A DNA stretch of 64,000 nt, from assembly GCF_051401765.1 (NCBI RefSeq), contig NW_027480422.1:21904001-21968000 (forward strand), in the 5' to 3' direction. Position 1 is the first letter of the stretch. Every line of letters begins with the position of its first letter. Of this stretch, positions 25,978-40,000 are shown piece after piece. Source of the stretch: Calliopsis andreniformis (lineage: Eukaryota > Arthropoda > Insecta > Hymenoptera > Andrenidae). A program made the translations under genes and the position numbers. The notes under the pieces were generated by a model. It had not been told where the DNA came from. It did no database searches and saw nothing but the letters and a program-made list of their open reading frames with translations.

Positions 25978-28948
25978 TATAACAGGAATAATTGCAACCA
26001 GTGTGAAAGTGGTGGTCTTTTCTGCGTTCCGGGCAACCTTGGCTTCACTCTAGGGCGGTGCTCCACCAGATCGAATAGTTAGGGACTTAGAATTCACCGC
26101 CAGAAGCATAAAATACTATAAAAACGCAACAGTTTTTCCATCCTATAACAGGAATAACTGCAACCGGTGTGAAAGTACTGGTCATTTCTACGTTTCGGGT
26201 AACCTAGGCTTCACTCGAGAGCGTTTCACCACCAGATCGAATAGCTAGAGACTTCGAATTCAAAGCCAGAAGAATAAAATACAACATAATTACAACTGTT
26301 TTACCATCGTGGAAAATGAATAATTGCAAACAGTGTGAAAGTAATGGTCTTATCTACGTTCCGGGCAACCTAGGCTTCACTCTAGGACGTTGCTCCACCA
26401 GATCGTATAGTTAGGGCCTAAGAAGTCAACGCTAGAAGCATGAAATACAATAAAAATACAACAGTTTTTCCATCATATAGCATGAATAATTGCAACCAGT
26501 GTGGAAGTAATGGTCATTTCTACGTTCCGCGAAACCTCGGCTTCAGTCTAGGGCGTTACTCCCCCAGATCGAAGAGTTAGGGACTTAGAATTCAACGCCA
26601 GAAGCATAAAATGCAATAAAAATGCATCAGTTTTTCCGTCGTATAACAGGAGTAGCTGCAACCAGTGTGAAAGTAATGATCATTTCTACATTCCGGGCAT
26701 CCTATTCTTCACTCTAGGGCGTTGCTCCACCAGATCGATAGTTAGGGCCTTAGAAGTCAACGCCAGGAGAATAAAATACAACATATGTACAACAGTTTTT
26801 CCATCGTATAAAATGAATAATTGCAAACAGTGTGAATGTAATGGTCATTTCTACGTATCGGGCAACCTAGGCTTCACTCTAGGGCATTGCTCCACCATAT
26901 TGAATAGTTAGGGCCTTAGAAGTCAACGCCCGAAGCATAAAATACAAAATCAATAGAACAGCTTTTCCACTGTATAAAACGAATAATTGCAACCAGTGTG
27001 AATGTTGTGGTCATTTCTTCGTTCCGTGCAACCTAGGTTTTGCTCCAGGGCGTTGCTCCACCACATCGAATAGTTAGGGCCTTAGAAGTCAACGCCAGAC
27101 GCATAAAGTACAGTATAAATACAACAGTTTTTCCATCGTATAAAACGAATAATTGCAACCAGTATGCAAGTTATGGTCATTTCTACGTTCCCGGCAACCT
27201 AGGCTTCTGCCTAGGTCGTTGCTCTACCAGATCGAATAGTTAGGGCCTAAGAAGTATACGCCAGAAGCATAAAATACGATATATGTACAACAGTTTTTCC
27301 ATCGTATATCACGAATAATTGCAACCAGTGTGAAAGTAATGGTCACTTCTACGTTCCGGGCATCCTAGACTTAACCCTGAGGCATCGCTCCACCAGATCG
27401 AATACATAGGGCCTTAGAAGTCAACGCCAGAAGCATAAAGTACAATAAAAATCCAACAGTCTGATCATCGTATAACAGGAATAATTGCAACCAGTATGAA
27501 AGTTATGGTCATTTCTACGTTCGGAGCAACCCAGGCTTCACTCTAGGGCGTTGCTCCACCAGATCGAATAGTTAGGGCCTAAGAAGTCAACCCTAGAAGC
27601 ATGAAATACAATAAAAATACAACAGTTTTTCCATCATATAGCATGAATAATTGCAACCAGTGTGGAAGTAATGGTCATTTCTACGTTCCGGGCAGCCTCT
27701 GCTTCAGTCTAGGGCGTTACTCCCCCAGATCGATGAGTTAGGGACTTAGAATTCAACGCCAGAAGCATAAAATACAATAAAAATGCAACAGTTTTTCCAT
27801 CGTATTCCAGGAGTAACTGCAACCAGTGTGAAAGTACTGATCATTTCTACATTCCGGGCAACCTATTCTTCACTCTAGGGCGTTGATCCACCAGATCGAA
27901 TAGTTTGGGCCTTAGAAGTCAACACCAGAAGAATAAAATACAACATAAGTACAACAGTTTTTCCATCGTATAAAATGAATAATTGCAAACAGTGTGAATG
28001 TAATGGTCATTTCTACGTATCGGGCAACCTAGGCTTAACTCTTGGGCGTTTCTCCTCCAGATCGCATTGCTAGGGACTTAGAATTCAACGCCAGAAGCAT
28101 AAAATACAATAAAAATGCAACAGTTTGTCCATCGTACACCAGGAGTAACTGCAACCAGTGTGAAAGTACTGGTCATTTCAAGATTCCGGGCAACCTATTC
28201 TTCACTCTAGGGCGTTGCTCCAACCAGATCGAATAGTTAGGGCCTTAGAAGTCAACGCCCGAAGCATAAAATACAAAATCAATAGAACAGCTTTTCCATT
28301 GTATAAAACGAATAATTGCAACCAGTGTGAATGTTGTGGTCATTTCTTCGTTCCGTACAACCTAGGTTTTGCTCCAGGGCGTTGCTCCAGCACATCGAAT
28401 AGTTAGGGCCTTAGAAATCAACGCCAGACGCATAAAGTACAGTATAAATACAACAGTTTTTCCATCGTATAAAACGAATAATTGCAACCAGTATGAAAGT
28501 TAGGGTCATTTGTACGTTCGGAGCAACCAAGGCTTCACTCTAGGGCGTTGCTCCACCAGATCGAATAGTTAGGGCCTAAGAAGTCTACGCCAGAAGCATA
28601 AAATACAATAAAAATACAACAGTTTTTCCATCGTATAAAACGAATAATTGCAAACATTGTGAAAGTAACGGTCATTTCTACGTTCCGGGCAATCTTGGCT
28701 TCACTCTAGGGCGTTGGTCCACCAGATCGAATAGTTAGAGCCTTCGAAGTCAACGCCAGATGCATAAAATACAATATAAATACAACAGTTTTTCCAGCGT
28801 ATAAAACGAATAATTGCAACCAGTGTGAAAGTAATGGTCTTTTCCATGTTCCGCGCAACCTAGGCTTCACTCTAGGGCGTTGCTCCACCACATGGAATAG
28901 TTAGGGCCTTAAAAGTCAACGCCAGAAGCATAAAATACAATAAAAATG
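25978..28948 (+). repeat. 24-monomer-shift duplication, copy 2
   Basis: Second copy of 21,995-24,965. It shares AAAGCCAGAAG (about 26,262) with the intervening partial copy at 25,262, but not with copy 1, so copies 2 and 3 are sisters in the overlap. It has its own changes, such as GCCAGGAGAATAAAATAC and CATATGTACAAC near 26,765-26,790. It ends near 28,948, where AATGCAACAGATTTTCC replaces the AATCCAACAGTTTGTTC of copy 1. Confidence 0.93.
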
Positions 28949-29640
28949 CAACAGATTTTCCATCGTATAGCAGGAGTAACTGCAACCAGTGTGAAAGTAC
29001 TGGACATTTATAGATTCCGGGCAACCTATTCTTCACTCTAGGGCGTTGCTCCAACCAGATCGAATAGTTATGGCCTTAGAAGTCAACGCCAGAAGCATAA
29101 AATACAATAAAAATCCAACAGTTTTTCCAGCGTATAAAACGAATGATTGCAGCCAGTGTGAAAGTAATGGTCATATCTACGTTCCCGGCAACCTAGACTT
29201 GACACTAGGGCCTTGCTCCACCAGATCGAATTGTTGGGGCCTTAGAAGTCAACGCCCGAAGCATTAAATACAAAATTAATAGAACAGTTTTTCCATTGCA
29301 TGAAACGAATAATTGCAACCAGTGTGAAAGTTATGGTCATATCTACGTTCCGTGCAACCTTGGCTTCACTCTAGGGCGTTGCTCCACCAAATCGAATAGC
29401 TACGGCCATAGAAGTCAACGCCAGAAGCATAAAAAGCAATATAAATACAACAGTTTTTCCATCGTATAAAACGAATAATTGCAAACATTGTGAAAGTAAC
29501 GGTCATTTCTACGTTCCGGGCAACCTTGGCTTCACTCTAGGGCGTTGGTCCACCAGATCGAATAGTTAGAGCCTTCGAAGTCAACGCCAGATGCATAAAA
29601 TACAATATGAATACAACAGTTCTTCCAGCGTATAAAACGA
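28949..29640 (+). repeat. Satellite monomers between the two major zone 2 duplications
   Basis: About four monomers connect the 24-monomer duplication with the family at 29.6-31.2 kb. They include ones with GAATTGTTGGGGCC and GCATTAAATAC, related to 33,704 at exactly 4,482 bp (27 monomers), and one with TTGACACTAGGGCCTTGC. No gene or foreign sequence is present. Confidence 0.75.
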
Positions 29641-31198
29641 ATAATTGCAACCAGTGTGAAAGTAATGGTCATATCTACGTTCCGGGCAACCTAGGCTTGA
29701 CACTAGGGCGTTGCTCCACCAGATCGCATAGTTGTGGCCTTAGAAGTCAACGCCCGAAGCATTAAATACAAAATTAGTAGAACAGTTTTTCCATTGCATG
29801 AAACAAGTAATTGCAACCAGTGTGAAAGTTATGGCCATATCTACGTTCCGTGAAACCTTGGCATCTCTCTAGGGCGTTGCTCCACCAGATCGAATAGCTA
29901 CGGCCGTAGAAGTCAACGCCAGAAGCATAAAAAGCAATATAAATACAACAGTTTTTCCATCGTATAGCAGGAGTAACTGCAACCAGTGTGAAAGTACTGG
30001 TCATTTCTAGATTCCGGGCAACCTATTCTTCACTCTAGGGCGTTGCTCCAACCAGATCGAATAGTTAGGGCCTTAGAAGTCAACGCCAGAGGCATAAAAT
30101 ACAATAAAAATCCAACGGTTTTTCCATCTTATAACACTAATAATTGCAAACAGTGTGAAGGTAATGGTCATTCCTACGCTCCGGGCAACCTAGGCTTCAC
30201 TCCAGGGCGTTGATACACCAAATCGAATAGTTAGGGCCTTAGAAGTCAACGCCCGAAGCATAAAATGCAATATATATACAACAGTTCTTCCATCGTATAA
30301 CAGCAATAATTGCAAACAGTGTGAAAGTGATGTTCGTTTCTACGTTCCTGGCAACCTACGCTGCAGTCTAGGGCGTTGGTCCACCAGATCCAATAGTTAG
30401 GGCCTTAGAAGTCAACGCCCGACGCATAAAATACAATAAAGATACAACAGTTTTTCCATCGTACAACAGGAATAATTGCAACCAGAGTGAAGGTGATGGA
30501 CGTTTCTACGTTCCGGGCAACCTAGGATTCACTCTAGGGCGTTGCTCCACCAGATCGAATAGTTAGGGCCTTAGAAGTCAACGCCCGAAACATAAAATAC
30601 AAAATCAATAAAACAGCTTTTCCATTGCATAAAACGAATAATTGCAACCAGTGTGAATGTTGTGGTCATTTCCACGTTCCGTGCAACCTAGGTTTTGCTC
30701 CAGGGCGTTGCTCCACCACATCGAATGGTTAGGGCCTTAGAAGTCAACGCTAGACGCATAAAGTACAGTATAAATACAACGGTTTTTCCATCGTATAAAA
30801 CGAATAATTGCAACCAGTATGAAAGTTAGGGTCATTTGTACGTTCGGAGCAACCTACGCTTCACTCTAGGGCGTTGGTCCACCAGTTCCAATAGTTAGGG
30901 CCTAAGAAGTCAACGCCAGAAGCACCAAATACAAAATAAATACAGCAGTTTTTCCATCGTATAAAACGATTAATTGCAACCAGTGTGAAAGTAATGGTCA
31001 TATCTACGTTCCGGGCAATCTAGTCTTGAATCTAGGGCGTTGCTCAACCAGATCGAAGAGGTAGGGCCATAGAAGTCAATGCCCGAAGCATAAAATACGT
31101 TAAAGATATAACAGTTTTTCCATCGTATAACAGGAGTAATTGCAACCAGTGTGAAAGTAATGGTCATATCTACGTTCCGGGCAATCTAGGCTTGACTC
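29640..31198 (+). repeat. Three-copy block of zone 2, copy 1
   Basis: About 1.55 kb recur at about 33,624-35,182 (3,984 bp, exactly 24 monomers) and again at about 39,433-40,991 (a further 5,809 bp). Shared marks are TTCCATTGCATGAAACAAG-like segments, CTATTCTTCACTC with TCCAACCAGATCG, CGGAGCAACCTACGC, and GAAGAGGTAGGGCC. The upstream half is more diverged than the downstream half, whose last 300 bp look almost identical. Confidence 0.87.
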
Positions 31199-34100
31199 TA
31201 GGGCGTTGCTCCACCAGATCGAATAGTTAGGGCCCAAGAAGTTAACACCAGAAGCATAAAGTACAATAAAAATACAACAGCTTTTCCTTCGTATAACAGG
31301 AATAATTGCAAACAGTGTGAAGGTGATGGTCATTTCTATGTTCCTGGCAACCTTGGCTTCACTCCAGGGCGTTGCTTCATCAGGTCGAATAGTTAGGGCC
31401 TTAGACGTCAGCGCCCGACGCATAAAATACAATAAAGATGCAACGGCTTTTACATCGTATAACAGGAATAATTGCAACCAGTGTGAAGGTAATGGTCTTT
31501 TCCATGTTCCGCGCAACCTAGACTTCACTCTAGGGCGTTGCTCCACCACAATGAATAGTTAGGTCCATAAAAGTCAACGCCAGAAGCATAAAATACAATA
31601 TAAATACAACAGTTTTTCCATCGTATACCGGGAATAATTGCAACAAGAGTGAACGTAATGATCATTTCTACGTTGCGGGCAACCTAGGCTTCACTCTAGG
31701 GCGTTGTTCCACCAGATCGTATAGTTAGGGCCTAAGAAGTCAACGCCAGATGCATAAAATACAATAAAAATCCAACAGGCTTTCCATCTTATAACTCTAA
31801 TAATTGCAAACAGTGTGAAGGTAATGCTCATTCCTACGCTCCGGGCAACCTAGGCTTCACTCCAGGGCCTTGATCCACCACATCGAATAGTTAGGGCCTT
31901 AGAAGTCAACGCCCGAAGCATAAAATGCAATATCAGTACAACAGTTCTTTCATCGTATAACAGGAATAATTGCAAACAGTGTGAAAGTGATGTTCATTTC
32001 TACGTTCCTGGCAACCTACGTTGCAGTCTAGGGCGTTGGTCCACCAGATCCAATAGTTAGGGCCTTAGAAGTCAACGCCCGACGCATAAAATACAATAAA
32101 AATACAACAGTTTTTCCATCGTAGAACAGGAATATTTGCAACCAGAGTGAAGGTGATGGACATTTCTACGTTCCGGGCAACCTAGGATTCACTCTAGGGC
32201 GTTGCTCCACCAGATCGAATAGTCAGGGCCTAGGAAGTCAACGCCCGAAGCATAAAATACAATAGAAGTACAACAGTTTTTCCATCGTATAAAGAGAATA
32301 ATTGCAACCAGTCTGAAAGTAATGGCCATTTCTGCGCTCCGGGCATCCTAGGCTTCACTCTGGGGCGTTGGTCCACCAGGTCCAATAGTTAGGGCCTAAG
32401 AAGTCAACGCCAGAAGCATAAAGTACAATAAAAATCCAACAGTTTGTAGATCGTATAACAGGAATAATTGCAGCCAGTGTGAAACTAATTGTCATTTCCA
32501 TGTTCCGGGCAACCTAGGCTTCACTCTAGGGCGTTGCTCCACCAGGTCGAATAGCTAGGGCCTTAGAAAACAATGCCAGACGCGTAAAATACAATAAAAA
32601 TACAACAGCTTTTCCATCGTGTAGAAGGTATAATTGCAACCAATGTGAAAGTAATGGTCATTTCTACGTTACGGGCAACATAGGCTTCACTCTTTGACGT
32701 TGCCCCACCGGATCGAAAAGATAGGGCCTAAGAAGTCCACGCCAGAAGCATAAAATAAAATAAAATTACAACAGTTTTTCCATCGTATAAAACGAATAAT
32801 TGCAACCAGTGTGAAAGTAAAGGTCATTTCTACGTTCCGGGCAACCTAGGCTTCACTCTAGGGCGTTGCTCCACCAGATCGAATAGCTACGGCCTTAGAA
32901 GTCAACGCCACAAGCATAAAGTACAATAAAAATACAACAGTTTTTCCATCGTAGAACACGAATATTTGCAACCAGAGTGAAGGTGATGGACATTTCTACG
33001 TTCCGTGCAACCTAGGTTTTGCTCCACGGCGTTGCTCCACCACATCGAATAGTTAGGGCCTAAGAAGTCAACGCTAGACGCATAAAGTACAGTATAAATA
33101 CACCAGTTTTTCCATCGTATAAAACGAATAATTGCAACCAGTATGAAAGTTAGGGTCATTTGTACGTTCGGAGCAACCTAGGCTTCACTCTAGGGCGTTG
33201 GTCCACAAGTTCCAATAGTTAGGGCCTACGAAGTCAACGACAGAAGCACCACATTCAAAATAAATGCAACAGTTTTTCCATCGTATAAAACGAATAATTG
33301 CAAACAGTGTGAAAGTAAAGGTCATTTCTACGTTTCGTGCAATCTAGGCTTCACTCTAGGGCGTTGCTCCACCACATCGAATAGCTACGGCCTTTGAAGT
33401 CAACGCCAGAAGCATAAAATACAACAAAAGTTCAACAGTTTTCCATCGTATAACAGGAATAATTCCAAACAGTGTGAAGGTAATGGTCATTTCTACGCTC
33501 CCGTCAACCTAGGCTTCACTCTAGGGCGTTGATCCACCACATCGAATAGTTAGGGCCTTAAAAGTCAACGCCAGAAGCATAAAATACGATATAAATACAA
33601 CAGTTTTTCCATCGTATAAAACGAATAATTGCAGCCAGTGTGAAAGTAATTGTCATATCTACGCTCCGGGCAACCTAGGCTTGACACTAGGCGCTTGCTC
33701 CACCAGATCGAATTGTTGGGGCCTTAGAAGTCATCGCCCGAAGCATTAAATACAAAATAAATACAAAAGTTTTTCCATTGCATGAAACGAGTAATTGCAA
33801 CCAGTGTGAAAGTTATAGCCATATCTACGTTCCGTGCTACCTTGGCTTCACTCTAGGGCGTTGCTCCACCAAATCGAATAGCTACGGCCATAGAAGTCAA
33901 TGACAGAAGCATAAAAAGCAATATAAATACAACAGTTTTTCCATCGTATAGCAGGAGTAACTGCAACCAGTGTGAAAGTACAGGTCATTTCTAGATTCCG
34001 GGCAACCTATTCTTCACTCTAGGGCGTTGCTCCAACCAGATCGAATAGTTAGGGCCTTAGAAGTCAACGCCAGAAGCATAAAATACAATAAAAGTCCAAC

Positions 34101-36286
34101 AGTTTTTCCATCTTATAACACTAATCATTGCAAACAGTGTGAAGGTAATGGTCATTCCTACGCTCCGGGCAACCTAGGCTTCTCTCCAGGGCGTTGATCC
34201 ACCACATCGAATAGTTAGGGCCTTAGAAGTCAACGCCCGAAGCATAAAATGCAATATATATACAACAGTTCTTTCATCGTATAACAGGAATAATTGCAAG
34301 CAGTGTGAAACTGATGTTCATTTCTACGTTCCTGGCAACGTACGCTGCAGTCTAGGGCGTTGGTCCACCAGATCCAATAGTTAGGGCCTTAGAAGCCAAC
34401 GCCCGACGCATAAAATACAAGAAAAATACAACAGTTTTTCCATCGTAGAACAGGAATATTTGCAACCAGAGTGAAGGTGATGAACATTTCTACGTTCCGG
34501 GCAACCTAGGATTCACTCTAGGGCGTTCCTCCACCAGATCGAATAGCTAGGGCCTTAGAAGTCAACGCCCGAAGCATAAAATACAAAATCAATAAAACAG
34601 CTTTTCCATTGTATAAAACGAATAATTGCAACCAGTGTGAATGTTGTGGTCATTTCTACGTTCCGTGCAACCTAGGTTTTGCTCCAGGGCGTTGCTCCAC
34701 CACATCGAATAGTTAGGGCCTTAGAAGTCAACGCTAGACGCATAAAGTACAGTATAAATACAACGGTTTTTCCATCGTATAAAACGAATAATTGCAACCA
34801 GTATGAAAGTTAGGGTCATTTGTACGTTCGGAGCAACCTACGCTTCACTCTAGGGCGTTGGTCCACCAGTTCCAATAGTTAGGGCCTAAGAAGTCAACGC
34901 CAGAAGCACCAAATACAAAATAAATACAGCAGTTTTTCCATCGTATAAAACGATTAATTGCAACCAGTGTGAAAGTAATGGTCATATCTACGTTCCGGGC
35001 AATCTAGTCTTGAATCTAGGGCGTTGCTCAACCAGATCGAAGAGGTAGGGCCATAGAAGTCAATGCCCGAAGCATAAAATACGTTAAAGATATAACAGTT
35101 TTTCCATCGTATAACAGGAGTAATTGCAACCAGTGTGAAAGTAATGGTCATATCTACGTTCCGGGCAATCTAGGCTTGACTCTAGGGCGTTGCTCAACCA
35201 GATCGAAGAGGTAGGGCCATAGAAGTCAATGCCCGAAGCATAAAATACGATATAAATACAACAGTTTTTCCATCATATAACAGGAATAATTGCATCCAGC
35301 GTGACGATATGGCCATTTCTACGTTCCGCGCAATCTAGGCTTCACTCTAGGGCGCTGCTACACCACATCGAATAGTTACCGCCTTAGAAGTCAACGCCAG
35401 TAGCTTAAAATACAATATAAATACAACAGTTTTTACACTGTGTGAAATGAATAATTACTAACAGTGTGGAAGTAATGGTCATTTCTACGTTCCGGGCAAC
35501 CTAGGCTTCACTCTAGGGCGTTGCTCCACCGCATCGAATAGCTACGGCCTTAGCAGTCAACGCCTGAAGCATAAATTACAATAAAAGTGCAGCTGTTTTT
35601 TCATCGAATAACAGGAATAATTGCAACAAGCGTAAAGGTAATGGTCATTTCTACGTTCCGGGCAATCTAGGCTTCACTCTAGGGCGTTGCTCTACCAGAT
35701 CGAATAGTTAGGGCCCAAGAAGTCAACGCCAGAAGCATAAAATACTATATAAATACAACAGATTTTCCATCGTACAAGGCGAGTAATTGCAACCAGTGTG
35801 AAAGTAATGGTCATTTCTACGTTCCGGGCAACCTAGGCTTCAGGCTAGGGCGTTGCTCCACCAGATCAAATAGTTAGGGCCTCAGAAGTCAACGCTAGAA
35901 GCATATAATACAGTATAAATACTACAGTTTTTCCACCGTATAACAGGAAGAATTGCAAACAGTGTGAAAGTGATGGTCATTTCTACGTTCCTGGCAACCT
36001 ACACTTCTCTCTAGAGCGTTGTTCCACCAGATCCAATAGTTAGGGCCTTAGAAGTCAACGCCCGATGCATAAAATATAATAAAAATACAACAGTTTTTCC
36101 ATCGTATAACAGGAATAATTGCAACCAGTGTGAAAGATATGGTCATTTCTACGTTCCGGGCAACCTAGGCTTCACCCTAGGGCGTTGCTCCACCAGATCC
36201 AATTGTTAGGGCCTAAGAAGTCAACGCCCGAAGCATAAAATGCAATACATATACAACAGTTCTTCCATCGTATAACAGGAATAATT
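31198..36286 (+). repeat. 35-monomer-shift duplication, copy 1 (5.1 kb)
   Basis: About 5.09 kb recur at 37,007-42,095, 5,809 bp downstream (35 monomers minus 1 bp). Only scattered single-base changes separate the copies, for example CAACCTAGACTTC here against CAACATAGACTTC, and GTTGATCCACC against GTTGGTCCACC. Copy 1 already contains the 33,624-35,182 block, so that block was carried along. The end is set by GCAAGCAGTGTGAAACTG (about 36,286) against GCAAACAGTGTGAAAGTG (about 42,095). Confidence 0.93.
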
Positions 36287-37007
36287 GCAAGCAGTGTGAA
36301 ACTGATGTTCATTTCTACGTTCCTGGCAACGTACGCTGCAGTCTAGGGCGTTGGTCCACCAGATCCAATAGTTAGGGCCTTAGAAGCCAACGCCCGACGC
36401 ATAAAATACAAGAAAAATACAACAGTTTTTCCATCGTAGAACAGGAATATTTGCAACCAGAGTGAAGGTGATGAACATTTCTACGTTCCGGGCAACCTAG
36501 GATTCACTCTAGGGCGTTCCTCCACCAGATCGAATAGCTAGGGCCTTAGAAGTCAACGCCCGAAGCATAAAATACAAAATCAATAAAACTGCTTTTCTAT
36601 TGTATAAAACGAATAATTGCAACCAGTGTGAATGTTGTGGTCATTTCTACGTTCCGTGCAACCTAGGTTTTGCTCCAGGGCGTTGCTCCACCACATCGAA
36701 TAGTTAGGGCCTTAGAAGTCAACGCTAGACGCATAAAGTACAGTATAAATACAACGGTTTTTCCATCGTATAAAACGAATAATTGCAACCAGTATGAAAG
36801 TTAGGGTCATTTGTACGTTCGGAGCAACCTACGCTTCACTCTAGGGCGTTGGTCCACCAGTTCCAATAGTTAGGGCCTAAGAAGTCAACGCCAGAAGCAC
36901 CAAATTCAAAATAACTCCAACAGTTTTTCCACCGTATAAAACGAATAATTGCAAACAGTGTGAAAGTAAAGGTCATTTCTACGTTCCGGGCAACCTAGGC
37001 TTCACTC
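36286..37007 (+). repeat. Linker between the 35-monomer copies, itself a 12-monomer-shift repeat
   Basis: Most of this 720 bp is a copy of about 34,295-34,915, 1,991 bp upstream (12 monomers minus 1 bp). The phrase AACGTACGCTGCAG has its CTGCAG at 34,345 and at 36,336. The last monomer, with CACCAAATTCAAAATAAC, leads into the start of the second 35-monomer copy. The complete tandem unit 31,198-37,007 is therefore a composite. Confidence 0.85.
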
Positions 37008-40000
37008 TAGGGCGTTGCTCCACCAGATCGAATAGTTAGGGCCCAAGAAGTTAACACCAGAAGCATAAAGTACAATAAAAATACAACAGCTTTTCCTTCG
37101 TATAACAGGAATAATTGCAAACAGTGTGAAGGTGATGGTCATTTCTATGTTCCTGGCAACCTTGGCTTCACTCCAGGGCGTTGCTTCATCAGGTCGAATA
37201 GTTAGGGCCTTAGACGTCAGCGCCCGACGCATAAAATACAATAAAGATGCAACGGCTTTTACATCGTATAACAGGAATAATTGCAACCAGTGTGAAGGTA
37301 ATGGTCTTTTCCATGTTCCGCGCAACATAGACTTCACTCTAGGGCGTTGCTCCATCACAATGAATAGTTAGGTCCTTAAAAGTCAACGCCAGAAGCATAA
37401 AATACAATATAAATACAACAGTTTTTCCATCGTATACCGGGAATAATTGCAACAAGAGTGAACGTAATGATCATTTCTACGTTGCGGGCAACCTAGGCTT
37501 CACTCTAGGGCGTTGTTCCACCAGATCGTATAGTTAGGGCCTAAGAAGTCAACGCCAGATGCATAAAATACAATAAAAATCCAACAGGCTTTCCATCTTA
37601 TAACTCTAATAATTGCAAACAGTGTGAAGGTAATGCTCATTCCTACGCTCCGGGCAACCTAGGCTTCACTCCAGGGCCTTGATCCACCACATCGAATAGT
37701 TAGGGCCTTAGAAGTCAACGCCCGAAGCATAAAATGCAATATCAGTACAACAGTTCTTTCATCGTATAACAGGAATAATTGCAAACAGTGTGAAAGTGAT
37801 GTTCATTTCTACGTTCCTGGCAACCTACGCTGCAGTCTAGGGCGTTGGTCCACCAGATCCAATAGTTAGGGCCTTAGAAGTCAACGCCCGACGCATAAAA
37901 TACAATAAAAATACAACAGTTTTTCCATCGTAGAACAGGAATATTTGCAACCAGAGTGAAGGTGATGGACATTTCTACGTTCCGGGCAACCTAGGATTCA
38001 CTCTAGGGCGTTGCTCCACCAGATCGAATAGTCAGGGCCTAAGAAGTCAACGCCCGAAGCATAAAATACAATAGAAGTACAACAGTTTTTCCATCGTATA
38101 AAGAGAATAATTGCAACCAGTCTGAAAGTAATGGCCATTTCTGCGCTCCGGGCATCCTAGGCTTCACTCTGGGGCGTTGGTCCTCCAGGTCCAATAGTTA
38201 GGGCCTAAGAAGTCAACGCCAGAAGCATAAAGTACAATAAAAATCCAACAGTTTGTAGATCGTATAACAGGAATAATTGCAACCAGTGTGAAACTAATTG
38301 TCATTTCCATGTTCCGGGCAACCTAGGCTTCACTCTAGGGCGTTCCTCCACCAGGTCGAATAGCTAGGGCCTTAGAAAACAATGCCAGACGCGTAAAATA
38401 CAATAAAAATACAACAGCTTCTCCATCGTGTAGAAGGTATAATTGCAACCAATGTGAAAGTAATGGTCATTTCTACGTTACGGGCAACATAGGCTTCACT
38501 CTTTGACGTTGCCCCACCGGATCGAAAAGATAGGGCCTAAGAAGTCCACGCCAGAAATATAAAATAAAATACAATTACAACAGTTTTTCCATCGTATAAA
38601 ACGAATAATTGCAACCAGTGTGAAAGTAAAGGTCATTTCTACGTTCCGGGCAACCTAGGCTTCACTCTAGGGCGTTGCTCCACCAGATCGAATAGCTACG
38701 GCCTTAGAAGTCAACGCCACAAGCATAAAGTACAATAAAAATACAACAGTTTTTCCATCGTAGAACTCGAATATTTGCAACCAGAGTGAAGGTGATGGAC
38801 ATTTCTACGTTCCGTGCAACCTAGGTTTTGCTCCACGGCGTTGCTCCACCACATCGAATAGTTAGGGCCTTAGAAGTCAACGCTAGACGCATAAAGTACA
38901 GTATAAATACACCAGTTTTTCCATCGTATAAAACGAATAATTGCAACCAGTATGAAAGTTAGGGTCATTTGTACGTTCGGAGCAACCTAGGCTTCACTCT
39001 AGGGCGTTGGTCCACAAGTTGCAATAGTTAGGGCCTACGAAGTCAACGACAGAAGCACCACATTCAAAATAAATGCAACAGTTTTTCCATCGTATAAAAC
39101 GAATAATTGCAAACAGTGTGAAAGTAAAGGTCATTTCTACGTTTCGTGCAATCTAGGCTTCACTCTAGGGCGTTGCTCCACCACATCGAATAGCTACGGC
39201 CTTTGAAGTCAACGCCAGAAGCATAAAATACAACAAAAGTTCAACAGTTTTCCATCGTATAACAGGAATAATTCCAAACAGTGTGAAGGTAATGGTCATT
39301 TCTACGCTCCCGTCAACCTAGGCTTCACTCTAGGGCGTTGGTCCACCACATCGAATAGTTAGGGCCTTAAAAGTCAACGCCAGAAGCATAAAATACGATA
39401 TAAATACAACAGTTTTTCCATCGTATAAAACGAATAATTGCAGCCAGTGTGAAAGTAATTGTCATATCTACGCTCCGGGCAACCTAGACTTGACACTAGG
39501 CGCTTGCTCCACCAGATCGAATTGTTGGGGCCTTAGAAGTCATCGCCCGAAGCATTAAATACAAAATAAATACAACAGTTTTTCCATTGCATGAAACGAG
39601 TAATTGCAACCAGTGTGAAAGTTATAGCCATATCTACGTTCCGTGCTACCTTGGCTTCACTCTAGGGCGTTGCTCCACCAAATCGAATAGCTACGGCCAT
39701 AGAAGTCAATGACAGAAGCATAAAAAGCAATATAAATACAACAGCTTTTCCATCGTATAGCAGGAGTAACTGCAACCACTGTGAAAGTACAGGTCATTTC
39801 TAGATTCCGGGCAACCTATTCTTCACTCTAGGGCGTTGCTCCAACCAGATCGAATAGTTAGGGCCTTAGAAGTCAACGCCAGAAGCATAAAATACAATAA
39901 AAGTCCAACAGTTTTTCCATCTTATAACACTAATAATTGCAAACAGTGTGAAGGTAATGGTCATTCCTACGCTCCGGGCAACCTAGGCTTCTCTCCAGGG

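Noticed and set aside
31100..31549. Longest open frame, 149 codons on the minus strand, and other frames of 60-133 codons
   Set aside because: They are translations of the satellite. The same peptide pieces recur at 166 bp steps on both strands, frames shift from monomer to monomer because 166 is not a multiple of 3, and there is no start context, splice or codon signal.
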